Shown in pieces: positions 36,478 through 45,510 of a stretch of DNA of 64,000 nucleotides. Under the pieces are notes generated by a model. The model did not search any database. It worked only from the letters and a program-made list of their open reading frames with translations, and had not been told where the DNA came from. The number at the start of each line of letters is the position of its first letter. The first letter of the stretch is position 1. A program made the position numbers and the translations under genes. This DNA is from Hyphomicrobiaceae bacterium. GTDB taxonomy: Bacteria > Pseudomonadota > Alphaproteobacteria > Rhizobiales > Hyphomicrobiaceae. The stretch is taken from assembly GCA_023384095.1 (NCBI GenBank), contig JAHDXT010000011.1, positions 31,454 through 95,453 on the forward strand. The letters are read 5' to 3'.

Positions 36478-37161
36478 CTACGACAACCGCGTGGCGAGGG
36501 TCCCCCTCGCGGCGCGCGCACCCGATCTGGCGGCTCGCTGCCGCCGGGAGCCGCGCTCACGCTCCTCCTCGATCCTGAGCAGCGTCTCCGAGAGGGCCCG
36601 CACGGCCGACGGCCAGTGCCCGGTGAAGCAGACGGCCTCCGTCCTCGGCGCCGGCCTGCGGGTTTCGAGACCGGCCGCGAGCCGCGGGCCCAGCATCCGG
36701 CGCAGGCAGGCGCGGGGGGTCAGCGGCCCTCGCGCGGCTTCGAGCTGATCCGTCAGGCGGACGACCCGGAGATCGGGGCAGATGGCCTGCAACTCCGCAA
36801 TTGCGCCGGCGGGAGCGGCGACCACTGCCGTCCTGCCCTCGACGAGCAGACTGCGCAGGCAGGACGGCAACCCGAAGCGGTGCCCGCCCGCCTGCCATGT
36901 CGCGGCGAACCCTCCGTCTCGCTCGATCTCGCGGAAGGCGTTGCGCGTGACGGCGATCTCACCGTCCCGCCATCCGTTCCGCCGGGTCGTGATTCGCATC
37001 GGGAACTCGAACGAGCCCGATGGCATGCGCCGCCGCGTGGCCGTCAGCAGCAGGTCGAGCGCAGACTGCTGCGCGTCGACGACGAGGACGAGGCAGCCTG
37101 GCGCCGCTGTCTTGGCCCGGCGGCCGGGAGAGGAGCCAATCGTCCGGGTGCTGTGCGTCAT
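36478..37161 (-). CDS. PhnN-like protein with degenerate P-loop
   Basis: 227 residues resembling ribose 1,5-bisphosphate phosphokinase PhnN (guanylate-kinase fold): FPMRITTRRN, VTRNAFREIERDGGFAATWQ and GGHRFGLPSCLRSLLVEGRT match the PhnN body, followed by a helix-rich end. However, where PhnN has a GxxGxGKD P-loop, this protein has VVDAQQSALDLLL (27-39): the glycines and catalytic Lys are missing. It may have lost kinase activity or be a decaying gene, although the frame is open throughout. The C-terminal 70 residues (PRTEAVCFTGHWPSAVRAL) are not like PhnN. No phn genes are nearby. ATG 37161 and TTG 37176 are both possible starts. Confidence 0.65.
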   Translation of the reverse strand: MTHSTRTIGSSPGRRAKTAAPGCLVLVVDAQQSALDLLLTATRRRMPSGSFEFPMRITTRRNGWRDGEIAVTRNAFREIERDGGFAATWQAGGHRFGLPSCLRSLLVEGRTAVVAAPAGAIAELQAICPDLRVVRLTDQLEAARGPLTPRACLRRMLGPRLAAGLETRRPAPRTEAVCFTGHWPSAVRALSETLLRIEEERERGSRRQRAARSGARAARGTLATRLS

Positions 37162-37297
37162 CAGCCGGTCTGCCAAGCTCCAAATCGAGGTGCGCTAATC
37201 GATGCGGTGAATCCTTGCCGCCCCGCATCTCATCCGACTCGATCTCCGTTGTCGATGAATTCGTGCCGGCCGCGGCTCGCGCCGCCGCAGAAGCCGG

Positions 37298-38800
37298 TCA
37301 GCCCTGCGCCGGAACGGTCCCCCGGCCCCGCCAGTGGGCGGCCATGGCGCCGGCCAGCATCAGGGCTGCCACGACCAGCAGCGTGCCGGAGATCGGCCGG
37401 GTAGCGAATACGGACAGGTCACCCTGGCTGATCTGCACCGCGCGGCGGAACTGGATCTCGGACATCGGCCCCAGGATCAGGCCGACGATGACCGGGGCGA
37501 TCGGGTAATCGAGCCGCCGCAGCATCGCGCCCAGGAGCCCGATCGCGATCAGCGCCGCCACGTCGACCAGCGACCGGTTTATGCCGTAGACGCCGAGCAT
37601 GGCGAACACGGCGATGCCGCCGTACAGCCAGGGCTGCGGGATGAAGAGCAGCCGCACCCAGAGCCCGACCAGCGGCAGGTTGAGCACCAGCAGCATCGCG
37701 TTGCCGATCAGCAGGCTCGCGATCAGGCCCCAGACAAGGGCGCTGTTGGAGGTGAACAGCAGCGGCCCGGGCTGGATGCCGTACTGCTGGAAGGCGGCCA
37801 GCATGATCGCGGCGGTGGACGAGGTGGGCAGCCCGAACGTCAGCAGCGGCACCAGCACGCCGGCGACGGCGGCGTTGTTGGCGGCCTCCGGCCCGGCGAC
37901 GCCCTCGATGGCGCCCTTGCCGAACTCGTCCGGGTTCCTCGCCAGCGACTTCTCGACCTTGTAGGAGATGAACGTCGGCAGCTCGGTGCCGCCGGCCGGC
38001 AGCGCGCCGAAGGGAAAGCCGATCGCCGCCCCGCGCAGCCACGGCCTCCACGAGCGCGCCCAGTCCTCTCGCGTCATGAAGGCGCGGCCCTTCACGGGCA
38101 CGAGCTCCTCCCGGCGCAGGTCGGGCCGCGAGGCGAGGTAGAGCGCTTCGCCGACCGCGAACAGCGCGACCGCGACCAGCACGACGCCCAGGCCGTCCTG
38201 AAGCTCGAGAACGCCGAAGGTGAACCGTGACTGCCCGGTCTGCTGGTCGATGCCGACGAGGCCGACGGCGATGCCGATGAACAGCGACACCAGCCCGCGC
38301 AGAACCGAGCTGCCGAGCAGCGACGAAACCGCGGCAAAGGCGACCACCATCAGCGCGAAATAATCGGCCGGGCCGAACAGCAGCGCGAGCTTGACTACCT
38401 CCGGCGCCAGCGCCGCAAGGAGAAGCGTTCCGATGATGCCGGCGACGAACGACCCGATGGCCGACGTCGCCAGCGCAGCGGCGCCGCGGCCGGCCCGCGC
38501 CATCTTGTTCCCATCGATCGTCGTGACGATCGAGCCCGTCTCGCCCGGCGTGTTGATCAGGATCGAGGTCGTCGAGCAGCCGTACATGGCGCCGTAATAG
38601 AGGCCGCCGAAGATGATGAACGCGGAGGTGGGATCGATCTTGTAGGTGACGGGCAGCAGCAGCGCGATGGTCAGCGCCGGGCCGATGCCGGGCAGGATGC
38701 CGATCGCCGTGCCGAGCGTCACGCCGACCAGAGACCACATCAGGTTCGTCGGTGTCAGGGCGACTGCGAAACCGTGCGCGAGATTGCCCAGCACGTCCAT
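37298..38800 (-). CDS. tctA: Tripartite tricarboxylate transporter, large permease TctA
   Basis: 500-residue inner-membrane protein with about 11-12 helices. The start ([30 protein letters not shown]) and the pore motif [18 protein letters not shown] are diagnostic of TctA, as are [13 protein letters not shown] and GPEAANNAA. It forms the secondary transporter with TctB, fed by the periplasmic TctC. The gene starts 2 bp after tctB stops. The substrate is likely a di- or tricarboxylate but cannot be fixed. Confidence 0.96.
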   Translation of the reverse strand: MDVLGNLAHGFAVALTPTNLMWSLVGVTLGTAIGILPGIGPALTIALLLPVTYKIDPTSAFIIFGGLYYGAMYGCSTTSILINTPGETGSIVTTIDGNKMARAGRGAAALATSAIGSFVAGIIGTLLLAALAPEVVKLALLFGPADYFALMVVAFAAVSSLLGSSVLRGLVSLFIGIAVGLVGIDQQTGQSRFTFGVLELQDGLGVVLVAVALFAVGEALYLASRPDLRREELVPVKGRAFMTREDWARSWRPWLRGAAIGFPFGALPAGGTELPTFISYKVEKSLARNPDEFGKGAIEGVAGPEAANNAAVAGVLVPLLTFGLPTSSTAAIMLAAFQQYGIQPGPLLFTSNSALVWGLIASLLIGNAMLLVLNLPLVGLWVRLLFIPQPWLYGGIAVFAMLGVYGINRSLVDVAALIAIGLLGAMLRRLDYPIAPVIVGLILGPMSEIQFRRAVQISQGDLSVFATRPISGTLLVVAALMLAGAMAAHWRGRGTVPAQG

Positions 38801-38802
38801 GA

Positions 38803-39291
38803 TCACCCGCCGGTCCACGCGTCGAGCAGAGCTCCCGCCGGCAGGGCGAGGCCGAGCCCGTACGAGAAGACGATCAGGATCAGGGCGCCGATGACGAGGC
38901 CGAGCGCCAAGTCCACGAGGGGACGGCGCGATCCGAATGCGCGGGCCACGCAGGCGAACAGCAGCGCGGCGGCCGCGGCGAAGCCCAACGTTTCGACCGT
39001 CAGCAGGAACAGCACCGGACCTGCGAGCGCCATCAGGAACGCGGGCCAGTCGTTCTCGACGGTTCTGTCCGCGGGGTCGGCTCGGGCCTCGCGCGAGCCC
39101 GCCAGCGCGGAAGCGAGCGTCAGCAGCCCGAGCAGAACCAGCCCGACGGCCACGATCGAGGGGAACAGGCGGGGTCCGAGGAGGACGACGGCCGGTGAGA
39201 CGTCTATCCTCTGCGCATTCAGGAAGAGGCCGATGCCGGTCAGTACGAGCGCCAGCCCGACGAATGCGTGAGCATTGAGCCGACGTGGCAC
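38803..39291 (-). CDS. tctB: Tripartite tricarboxylate transporter, small permease TctB
   Basis: 162-residue membrane protein with four hydrophobic helices (about 10-27, 40-65, 85-115, 125-155), matching TctB in size and pattern: a [13 protein letters not shown] motif after the first helix, and the second pair [19 protein letters not shown]. TctB sequences diverge quickly, so the call relies also on its place between tctC and tctA. Confidence 0.9.
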   Translation of the reverse strand: MPRRLNAHAFVGLALVLTGIGLFLNAQRIDVSPAVVLLGPRLFPSIVAVGLVLLGLLTLASALAGSREARADPADRTVENDWPAFLMALAGPVLFLLTVETLGFAAAAALLFACVARAFGSRRPLVDLALGLVIGALILIVFSYGLGLALPAGALLDAWTGG

Positions 39292-39381
39292 GCTTTGGGC
39301 TCCTCCTCGGGTCGTGGAATCGCGCGAACGGGGTCGCCGCTCTGATCGCAGGCACCGGCCCTGGCGACTGCTGACAGTGAG

Positions 39382-40350
39382 CTACTTAACGAGCCCCACG
39401 GACTTCAGGATCTCGGTGACACGCTTGTTCTCCTCGCCGAGATACGTCTCGAACTCCGAGCCGGCGAGATAGTTGTCGAGCCAGTTCCGCTGCGCGAGCT
39501 GCTTCCTCCACTGCTCCGACTTGACCATCGCATCGATGACGGAGGTCAGCTTCGCACGGTCAGCGGGCGCAAGATCGGGCGCGGCCATCACGGCGCGCCA
39601 GTTGCCGATCACGAGGTCGACGCCCAGCTCCTTCAGCGTCGGCGCGTCGATCCCGGCGATGCGCTTGTCGCTCGTCACCGCCAGCCAGCGCAGCTTGCCG
39701 GCCTTGACCTGCGGCTCCAGCTCGGAAGCGCTGTTGATGCCGAGCGTCACGTGCCCGCCCAGGATGGAGGCCATCGCCTCGCCGCCGCCGGAGTGAGCGA
39801 TGTAGTTGATCTTGGCCGGGTCGACGCCGACCGCCTTGGCGAAGAGCGCCGCCGTGATGTGGTCGGTGCCGCCGGCCGAGCCGCCGCCCCAGGACACGGC
39901 GCCGGGGTTGGTCTTGAGCTTCGCGGTGAGGTCGGCCAGCGTCTTGATGTCGGAGCCGACCGGGACTGCAAGGGCTTCCCACTCGGACGTCAGGCGGGCG
40001 ATGGGCGTCACGGCGGTGAGCTGCACCGGGGCCTTGTTGGACAGCGCAGCGCCGACCATCACGAGCCCGGAGACCATCAGAGACTTGCCGTCGCCCTTCT
40101 TCTTTGCGAACTGCGCGAGCCCGACCGTGCCGCCGGCCCCTGCGACGTTCTCGACGGTCACCGTCTTGACGATGCCGGCCGACTGCAGCACGTCCTGCAT
40201 CACGCGGGCGGTGCCGTCCCAGCCGCCGCCCGGCGCCGCGGGCGCCATGATCGAAAGCTGGTCCATCTCCTGCGCGGAAGCAGGCAGCGCCGCGGCGCCA
40301 GCAGCCAGCACGAATGCAAACAGTCCCGCGTGGGTTGGCTTACGCACCAT
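39382..40350 (-). CDS. tctC: Tripartite tricarboxylate transporter binding protein TctC (Bug family)
   Basis: 322-residue periplasmic binding protein. A signal peptide (about 1-27, ending PASAQE) leads to the domain beginning [14 protein letters not shown]; the Pro/Gly loop binds the carboxylate in this family. [20 protein letters not shown] and [20 protein letters not shown] are further Bug-family signatures. A strong GGGAGGAGGGC site precedes the ATG at 40350. It is the first gene of tctCBA, and an inverted-repeat element lies upstream. Confidence 0.95.
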   Translation of the reverse strand: MVRKPTHAGLFAFVLAAGAAALPASAQEMDQLSIMAPAAPGGGWDGTARVMQDVLQSAGIVKTVTVENVAGAGGTVGLAQFAKKKGDGKSLMVSGLVMVGAALSNKAPVQLTAVTPIARLTSEWEALAVPVGSDIKTLADLTAKLKTNPGAVSWGGGSAGGTDHITAALFAKAVGVDPAKINYIAHSGGGEAMASILGGHVTLGINSASELEPQVKAGKLRWLAVTSDKRIAGIDAPTLKELGVDLVIGNWRAVMAAPDLAPADRAKLTSVIDAMVKSEQWRKQLAQRNWLDNYLAGSEFETYLGEENKRVTEILKSVGLVK

Positions 40351-40441
40351 GCCCTCCTCCCATTGATCCCTCGCCGGAGCAGTCTGACTGCCCCCGCTTC
40401 TCAATGGTGTAGTCTCAGCTCTGCCGGCAAGGCAAGCCCGT

Positions 40442-40484
40442 CTAGTGTGGTGTTTCCGAAGTCCGCCTACGATCGTGACACTAG
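40442..40484. repeat. 43-bp element with CTAGTGT / ACACTAG ends
   Basis: Terminal inverted repeats CTAGTGT (40442-40448) and ACACTAG (40478-40484) bound a 29-bp core containing TTCCGAAGTCCGCC. The left half matches the minus-strand end of the element at 36343-36438 (CTAGTGT then TTCCGAAG then CGCC at the same spacing). It lies in the 184-bp space between tctC and efp. Confidence 0.65.
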
Positions 40485-40534
40485 CCGCCATTCCATGCTG
40501 CGGCGCATCCGGCATTGGGCGAGCAGGCGGGCGG

Positions 40535-41104
40535 TCAGTCCTTGGCGCGCTCGACGTAGCTGCCGTCCGCGGTCATGACGACGACGCGGGTGCCGGCTGC
40601 GATATGGGGCGGCACCATGATGCGCAGGCCGTTCGAGAGCACGGCAGGCTTGTAGGAGGAGGACGCCGTCTGGCCCTTCACCACCGGGTCTGCCTCGACC
40701 ACCTCGAGCGTCACCCGCTGCGGCAGCTCGATGGCGATCGGATTGCCTTCGTACAGGCTCACGGTGCAGGTCATGCCCTCCTGCAGGTAGACCGCCTGGT
40801 CGCCGACGATGTCCTTCGAGACTGCGATCTGGTCGAAGGTCTCCGGGTGCATGAACGTGTAGCCGGACTCGTCCTCGTAGAGGTAGCTGAGGTCCCGCTC
40901 CTCGAGATAGGCGCGCTCGACCTGCTCGGTCGTGCGGTAGCGTTCCGTCACCTTGACGCCGTCCGAGATGCGGCGCATCTCCAGGTGCGTGACCGGCGTC
41001 CCCTTGCCGGGATGGATGTTCTCCGCTTTCAGGACGACGCACAGCTTGCCGTCGATCTCCAGCACATTGCCCTTGCGGACAGAGCTTGCAATGATCCTCG
41101 CCAC
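40535..41104 (-). CDS. efp: Translation elongation factor P
   Basis: 189-residue EF-P, which rescues ribosomes stalled on proline stretches. Three beta-barrel domains are present. With the GTG start at 41104 (GGAG nine bases upstream) the modified residue falls exactly at Lys34 in the loop HPGKGTP, as in E. coli EF-P. The frame runs on to 41146, but those residues do not fit the family. It is divergent from epmA, whose product attaches lysine to this residue; the 153-bp space between them probably holds both promoters. Confidence 0.97.
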   Translation of the reverse strand: MARIIASSVRKGNVLEIDGKLCVVLKAENIHPGKGTPVTHLEMRRISDGVKVTERYRTTEQVERAYLEERDLSYLYEDESGYTFMHPETFDQIAVSKDIVGDQAVYLQEGMTCTVSLYEGNPIAIELPQRVTLEVVEADPVVKGQTASSSYKPAVLSNGLRIMVPPHIAAGTRVVVMTADGSYVERAKD

Positions 41105-41257
41105 CGGGTTCTCCGTTGTTCCTCGCGGGGCCCACGGCCGGCGCAAGGGCGCGGCGATGCGGGACTGCAGTCGACTAGCGGCGGTTCATAACCCGTTCCA
41201 TGGCCGAGGCCAAGGCCGGGCACGGTCCCTTGCCGAATCGCCGGCGGGCCAGGGCTG

Positions 41258-42334
41258 ATGGCGCGGGCGCCGTTCGAGACGACGCCTTCGCCCTGGTGGG
41301 ACGCGGGGCGGCACGCCGACCGGCGCCCGTTCCTGCTGGCGCGCAACCGCGTCAAGGCGGCGCTCCGGCGCTGGCTCGAGACGCAGGGCTTCGTCGAGGC
41401 CGATACCGCGATCCTGCAGGTCTCGCCCGGCAACGAGGCGCATCTGCACGCTTTCGAGACGACGCTCGTCTCCCCTGACGGCAGCCGCCGGCCGTTCTAT
41501 CTCCACACCTCGCCCGAGCTCGCCTGCAAGAAGCTGCTGACCGCGGGCGAGACGCGGCTGTTCACGTTCGCGCCCGTTTTCCGCAATCGCGAGCGCGGCC
41601 CCCTGCACCACCCCGAGTTCACGATGCTCGAGTGGTATCGGGCGGGCGAGGATTACGAGGTCCTCATGCACGACTGCGCGGCGTTGCTGCGAGTGGCTGC
41701 CGAGGCGGCCGGCGCCACCCGGTTCCGCCACCGTGGCGTCGACGTGGCATGCTCGGCAGAGCCGCAGCGGCTGACGGTGGCGCAGGCGTTTGCCGAGCGC
41801 GCCGGGATCGACCTGCTTGCGACGACTCCGGACGGCCTTCCGGACCTTGCCGCCCTGGCTGCGGCCGCCTCGCGTGCCGGCGTGCGCGTGGCGGCGGACG
41901 ACACATGGGCCGACATCTTCTCCCGCATCCTCGTCGAGCGGATCGAGCCGCATCTCGGGCGCAGCGGACCGACCTTCCTCACCGAGTATCCCGTCAGCGA
42001 GGCGGCGCTGGCGCGGCCCAAGGCCGGCGATCCCCGCGTGGCGGAACGCTTCGAGCTCTATCTTTGCGGGGTCGAGCTCGCCAACGGCTTCGGCGAGCTG
42101 ACCGACCCCGCCGAGCAGCGCCGCCGCTTCGAGGCCGAGATGGCCGAGAAGGCCCGCGTCTACGGCGAGCGTTACCCGCTGGACGAGGACTTTCTCGCCG
42201 CGCTCCACCACATGCCGCCCGCCTCCGGCATCGCCCTCGGCTTCGACCGGCTGGTGATGCTCGCCACCGGGGCCGACCACATCGAGCAGGTGCTGTGGAC
42301 GCCGCTGCCGTATGACACCGGCGGCGACCCTTGA
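41258..42334 (+). CDS. epmA: EF-P--lysine ligase EpmA (PoxA/GenX)
   Basis: 358-residue class II lysyl-tRNA synthetase paralogue without the anticodon-binding domain. It adds (R)-beta-lysine to EF-P Lys34. Motif 2 is APVFRNRERGPLHHPEFTML and motif 3 is ASGIALGFDRLVMLATG; LHTSPELACKKLL and EYPVSEAALA are EpmA-type active-site segments. The length is normal (E. coli 325, many alphaproteobacterial forms about 350). It overlaps the downstream epmB frame and is divergent from efp, so the EF-P modification set is complete apart from EpmC. Confidence 0.95.
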   Translation: MARAPFETTPSPWWDAGRHADRRPFLLARNRVKAALRRWLETQGFVEADTAILQVSPGNEAHLHAFETTLVSPDGSRRPFYLHTSPELACKKLLTAGETRLFTFAPVFRNRERGPLHHPEFTMLEWYRAGEDYEVLMHDCAALLRVAAEAAGATRFRHRGVDVACSAEPQRLTVAQAFAERAGIDLLATTPDGLPDLAALAAAASRAGVRVAADDTWADIFSRILVERIEPHLGRSGPTFLTEYPVSEAALARPKAGDPRVAERFELYLCGVELANGFGELTDPAEQRRRFEAEMAEKARVYGERYPLDEDFLAALHHMPPASGIALGFDRLVMLATGADHIEQVLWTPLPYDTGGDP

Positions 42335-43475
42335 CAGCGGGGCCGGGATCGGCCCCATCGCGCTCATGAGCAAGACCGACAAGCCCGTCACCACGCCGGC
42401 CGGCCTGGCCGCCGCCGGCCTCATCCCCCCGGACGAGCTGGGCCGGCTCGAGGCGGTCGCGGCGCGCTATGCGGTGTCGATCACGCCGGCCATGGCGGAG
42501 CTGATCGACCCCGCCGATCCGGCAGACCCCATCGCCCGGCAGTTCGTGCCGGATGCGCGCGAGCTCGTCACGGCGCCGGGCGAGAGCGCCGACCCGATCG
42601 GGGATACGCGGCATTCGCCGGTCCCAGGTCTCGTGCATCGCTACCCCGACCGCGTGCTGCTGAAGGTCGTCGGCATGTGCCCGGTCTACTGCCGGTTCTG
42701 CTTCCGCCGCGAGATGGTCGGACCGGAGCAGGGGGCGCCGCTTTCCGAAGCGGAGCAGTCGGCGGCCCTCGCCTACGTCCGGGAGCGGCCCGAGGTCTGG
42801 GAGGTGATACTGACCGGCGGCGATCCCTTCGTGCTGTCGCCGCGGCGGATCGCCGAGATCACATCCGCTTTGAGCGCGATCCCCCACGTCCAGGTGCTGC
42901 GCTGGCATACGCGGGTGCCCGTGGTCGATCCGCAGCGGGTCTCGGACGAGCTCGTGGCGGCGTTGAGGTCCACGGCGCAGGCGGTCTGGGTCGCAGTGCA
43001 CGCCAACCACCCGCGCGAGCTGACGCCGGCAGCCAGGGGCGCGTGCGCACGGCTGGTCGATGCCGGCATTCCGCTGGTCAGCCAGAGCGTGCTGCTCAGA
43101 GGCGTCAACGACGATCCCGATACGCTGGGCGCCTTGATGCGCGCGTTCGTTGCCTGCCGGATCAAGCCCTATTACCTGCACCACGGCGACCTCGCGCCCG
43201 GCACCTCGCACCTGCGCACCACGATCGCCGAAGGCCAGCAGATCGTGCGCCGGCTGCGCGGGCGGCTGTCGGGCCTCTGCCAGCCGACCTACGTCCTCGA
43301 CATCCCCGGCGGCGCCGGCAAGGTGCCGATCGGGCACTGCCATGTGCATCCGAGTGAGGCGCCCGGAGACTATTGCCTGGAAGCCAGCGACGGCGGTCGC
43401 CACAGCTACCGCGAAAGCGTCGGCGATCAGGAGCAATTGGCGAAATCGCGCCCCCTGGATCCCGGCTCTCCGTAG
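42312..43475 (+). CDS. epmB: Lysine 2,3-aminomutase EpmB (KamA-like radical SAM)
   Basis: 387-residue radical-SAM enzyme that makes beta-lysine for EF-P. The [4Fe-4S] motif is MCPVYCRFCFRRE (CxxxCxxC), followed by VILTGGDPFVLSP and YYLHHGDLAPGTSHLRT, the PLP and substrate region of KamA. Start: the frame opens at 42312, overlapping epmA by 23 bp; an internal ATG at 42366 is an alternative that removes 18 residues. The last codons (coding PLDPGSP) lie inside a palindromic repeat arm (43455-43472), so the C-terminus seems extended by repeat insertion. Confidence 0.94.
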   Translation: MTPAATLDSGAGIGPIALMSKTDKPVTTPAGLAAAGLIPPDELGRLEAVAARYAVSITPAMAELIDPADPADPIARQFVPDARELVTAPGESADPIGDTRHSPVPGLVHRYPDRVLLKVVGMCPVYCRFCFRREMVGPEQGAPLSEAEQSAALAYVRERPEVWEVILTGGDPFVLSPRRIAEITSALSAIPHVQVLRWHTRVPVVDPQRVSDELVAALRSTAQAVWVAVHANHPRELTPAARGACARLVDAGIPLVSQSVLLRGVNDDPDTLGALMRAFVACRIKPYYLHHGDLAPGTSHLRTTIAEGQQIVRRLRGRLSGLCQPTYVLDIPGGAGKVPIGHCHVHPSEAPGDYCLEASDGGRHSYRESVGDQEQLAKSRPLDPGSP

Positions 43476-43589
43476 CCGCGCGTGCGGCCTGGCTACCGCG
43501 GCCGGGACGACAATCTGACAAACCGGCTTGGCAACTTCCGACCCGTGTCATCCGGCCGGAGCGCATGAGCGCGGAGAGCCGGGATCCAG
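43455..43589. repeat. Inverted repeat with 18-bp perfect arms
   Basis: CTGGATCCCGGCTCTCCG (43455-43472) and its exact reverse complement CGGAGAGCCGGGATCCAG (43572-43589) are 99 bp apart. The left arm lies within the epmB coding sequence and includes its stop region; the right arm lies before the soeC stop. It looks like a REP or miniature mobile element inserted at the 3' end of epmB. Confidence 0.85.
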
Positions 43590-43618
43590 CGCAGCTTGCG
43601 TCGATGGTCCCTAGATGC

Positions 43619-44566
43619 TCAGGCCGCCTCCCGTCCGTAATAGATCATGACCACGTGCTCGGCTTCGGCGAAGAACAGCCAGCGCTCGAGCAGCACGCCC
43701 GCGCCCGCGGAGACGACCGCACCGAGCGCCAGCAGCAGCCCGATCCCGGAGCCAGCCGCCAGCATGAGAGCCGACACCAGCACCGGAACGACGAAGGTCA
43801 GCATCACGGCGATGCGCCGCAGCTTCTGTGCGTGCTTGCGCCCGATCCGGTAGCCCATCTCGCGCATGACGTAATTGGGCTGCGTGTGCGGCGGCTCGAG
43901 CGGGCGCACCTTGCCGAAGCGGCCGAGGCCCGTCGCCTGCTCGACCGTGTAAATGCGCTCCGCGCGGTCGGCGCGCGCCCAGGAGGCGGTCTTGAGCAGC
44001 CAGGCCGCGGCCAGCGTCAGGATGGCGAGCCACGGCGCCCAGGCGGTCGCGACGCCGACCAGCAGCAGGAGCAGGCTCAGCAGCAGCGCACCGGTCGCCA
44101 GCCCCAGCGCGACGTAGACCGGCACGACGAAAGGCTGATGCCAGGCACGGATCGTCGGCAGCGAGGCATAGATCATGCCTGTGCAGACGAGCGTCCCCAC
44201 CGCAAAAACCGCCGCCAGCACGCCCATCGCCGCGAAGAAGCCATCGGTCCGCTCAAGGAACACCCAGCCGATGCCGAGCACGCCTGCCGGCACGTAGGTC
44301 GCAAGTGACGCCACGCCCTCGCGCGACAGCCAGGAGGAGCGCCACTGCGACAGGGCCCGCCAGGCACGCTCGGGATGACCCAGGTGCGCCGTCGACGACA
44401 GCAGTCCGCCGGTGACGAGGGTCAGCGCCAGCCCGAGCCCGACCAGCCCGAACACCGAGGTCTGCGGGACCCAGCCGAGCGGCCCCAGCAGCCCCAACAA
44501 GATCAGGAGACCGTAGCCGGCCCCGGAGGCCGTCGTGAAGAAGATCACCGAGTAGGCGGGATGCAT
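43619..44566 (-). CDS. soeC: Sulfite dehydrogenase membrane anchor SoeC (DmsC family)
   Basis: 315-residue integral membrane protein with eight or nine helices, of the DmsC family: MHPAYSVIFFTTASGAGYGL, LLSSTAHLGHPERAWRALS and SSWLSREG are characteristic. In the SoeABC complex it anchors the A and B subunits to the cytoplasmic face of the membrane and passes electrons to quinone. The distance to soeB is 191 bp and contains palindromes; gene order A-B-C and co-orientation make an operon likely. A DMSO reductase anchor is the alternative, less likely given SoeA. Confidence 0.88.
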   Translation of the reverse strand: MHPAYSVIFFTTASGAGYGLLILLGLLGPLGWVPQTSVFGLVGLGLALTLVTGGLLSSTAHLGHPERAWRALSQWRSSWLSREGVASLATYVPAGVLGIGWVFLERTDGFFAAMGVLAAVFAVGTLVCTGMIYASLPTIRAWHQPFVVPVYVALGLATGALLLSLLLLLVGVATAWAPWLAILTLAAAWLLKTASWARADRAERIYTVEQATGLGRFGKVRPLEPPHTQPNYVMREMGYRIGRKHAQKLRRIAVMLTFVVPVLVSALMLAAGSGIGLLLALGAVVSAGAGVLLERWLFFAEAEHVVMIYYGREAA

Positions 44567-44599
44567 GAGCTTACCTACTGCTCAGGGGCTCGATCTGCT

Positions 44600-44616
44600 C
44601 TCCCCTCGACGGGGAG
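44600..44616. repeat. CTCCCC-tcgac-GGGGAG palindrome in the soeB-soeC spacer
   Basis: Short perfect stem within the 191-bp space 44567-44757, identical in its core to the element at 19465. A second G/C palindrome (about CTCCCCGCAAGGTGGAG, near 44706) follows. It interrupts the operon between soeB and soeC and might set the relative mRNA level. Confidence 0.65.
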
Positions 44617-44757
44617 GGCGGCGCATCGGACCGCGAGGCGCGATGCGCGGGCGGGGTTGGGCCAAGCAGGAAACGTCGGGTCTGAAGCACCCCCTCCCCC
44701 AATCCCTCCCCGCAAGGTGGAGGAGCCCGGGGTGGAGCGAGCGGAGCGGGTGGGATT

Positions 44758-45510
44758 TCACCGCGACAGCACCTTGTCCGCCCAGGCGAAGAAGCGGGCC
44801 GAGGCGGAGGCTTCATCGCCGCTGTTTGCCGAGACGCCGGTCGCCGCGGCGGAGGCCGCGGTGGCATCCCGGCGCGGGCGCGGCGGCAGGTACTTGTTGA
44901 CGGGCTTGCACCCTGTCTCCGGCAGCAGGTCGAAGCCGCCGCGCTCGGCGGCGAGCTGCGAGACGGCGCTCGCCGGGTCGCCGAGATCCCCGAAGTGACG
45001 CGCCCCCGTGGGGCAAGCCCTGACGCAGACCGGAATGCGGTCCTCGGGCGCGAACGTCTCGTTGTAGATGCGGTCGACGCACAGCGTGCACTTCTTCATC
45101 ACGCCGTCGGCGTAATCGTACTCGCGCGCGCCGTAGGGACAGGCCCAGGAGCACAGCTTGCAGCCGATGCAGGTGTCAGGGTTGACGAGCACGATGCCGT
45201 CCTCGGCCCGCTTGTAGGAGGCCCCCGTCGGGCAGACGGTCACGCAGGCCGGCGTCTCGCAGTGCAGGCACGAGCGCGGGAAGTGCACCGTCCGGCTCTG
45301 CGCCCCTTCCCCCACCTCATAGGCGTGGACTCGATTGAGCCACGCCCCGTGCGGGTCGGCGCCGTAGGGGTCCTGGTCCGTCAGCGGCGCCGAGTAGCCG
45401 CCCGTGTTCCATTCCTTGCAGCTCGTGGCGCACGCCTGGCAACCGACGCAGGTGTCGAGATCGATGACGAGGCCGAGCTTCCTCGCCGTGCTCCGGGGCA
45501 GCGTCGTCAT
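44758..45510 (-). CDS. soeB: Sulfite dehydrogenase iron-sulfur subunit SoeB
   Basis: 250-residue ferredoxin-like electron-transfer subunit with four [4Fe-4S] motifs: CVGCQACATSCKEWN, CLHCETPACVTVCPTG, CIGCKLCSWACPYGA and CTLCVDR with CVRACPTGA. This is the DmsB/PsrB pattern. A C-terminal Ala-rich tail (about 205-250) is longer than in DmsB and ends FAWADKVLSR. The start overlaps the soeA stop by 4 bp, so A and B are translationally coupled. Confidence 0.94.
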   Translation of the reverse strand: MTTLPRSTARKLGLVIDLDTCVGCQACATSCKEWNTGGYSAPLTDQDPYGADPHGAWLNRVHAYEVGEGAQSRTVHFPRSCLHCETPACVTVCPTGASYKRAEDGIVLVNPDTCIGCKLCSWACPYGAREYDYADGVMKKCTLCVDRIYNETFAPEDRIPVCVRACPTGARHFGDLGDPASAVSQLAAERGGFDLLPETGCKPVNKYLPPRPRRDATAASAAATGVSANSGDEASASARFFAWADKVLSR

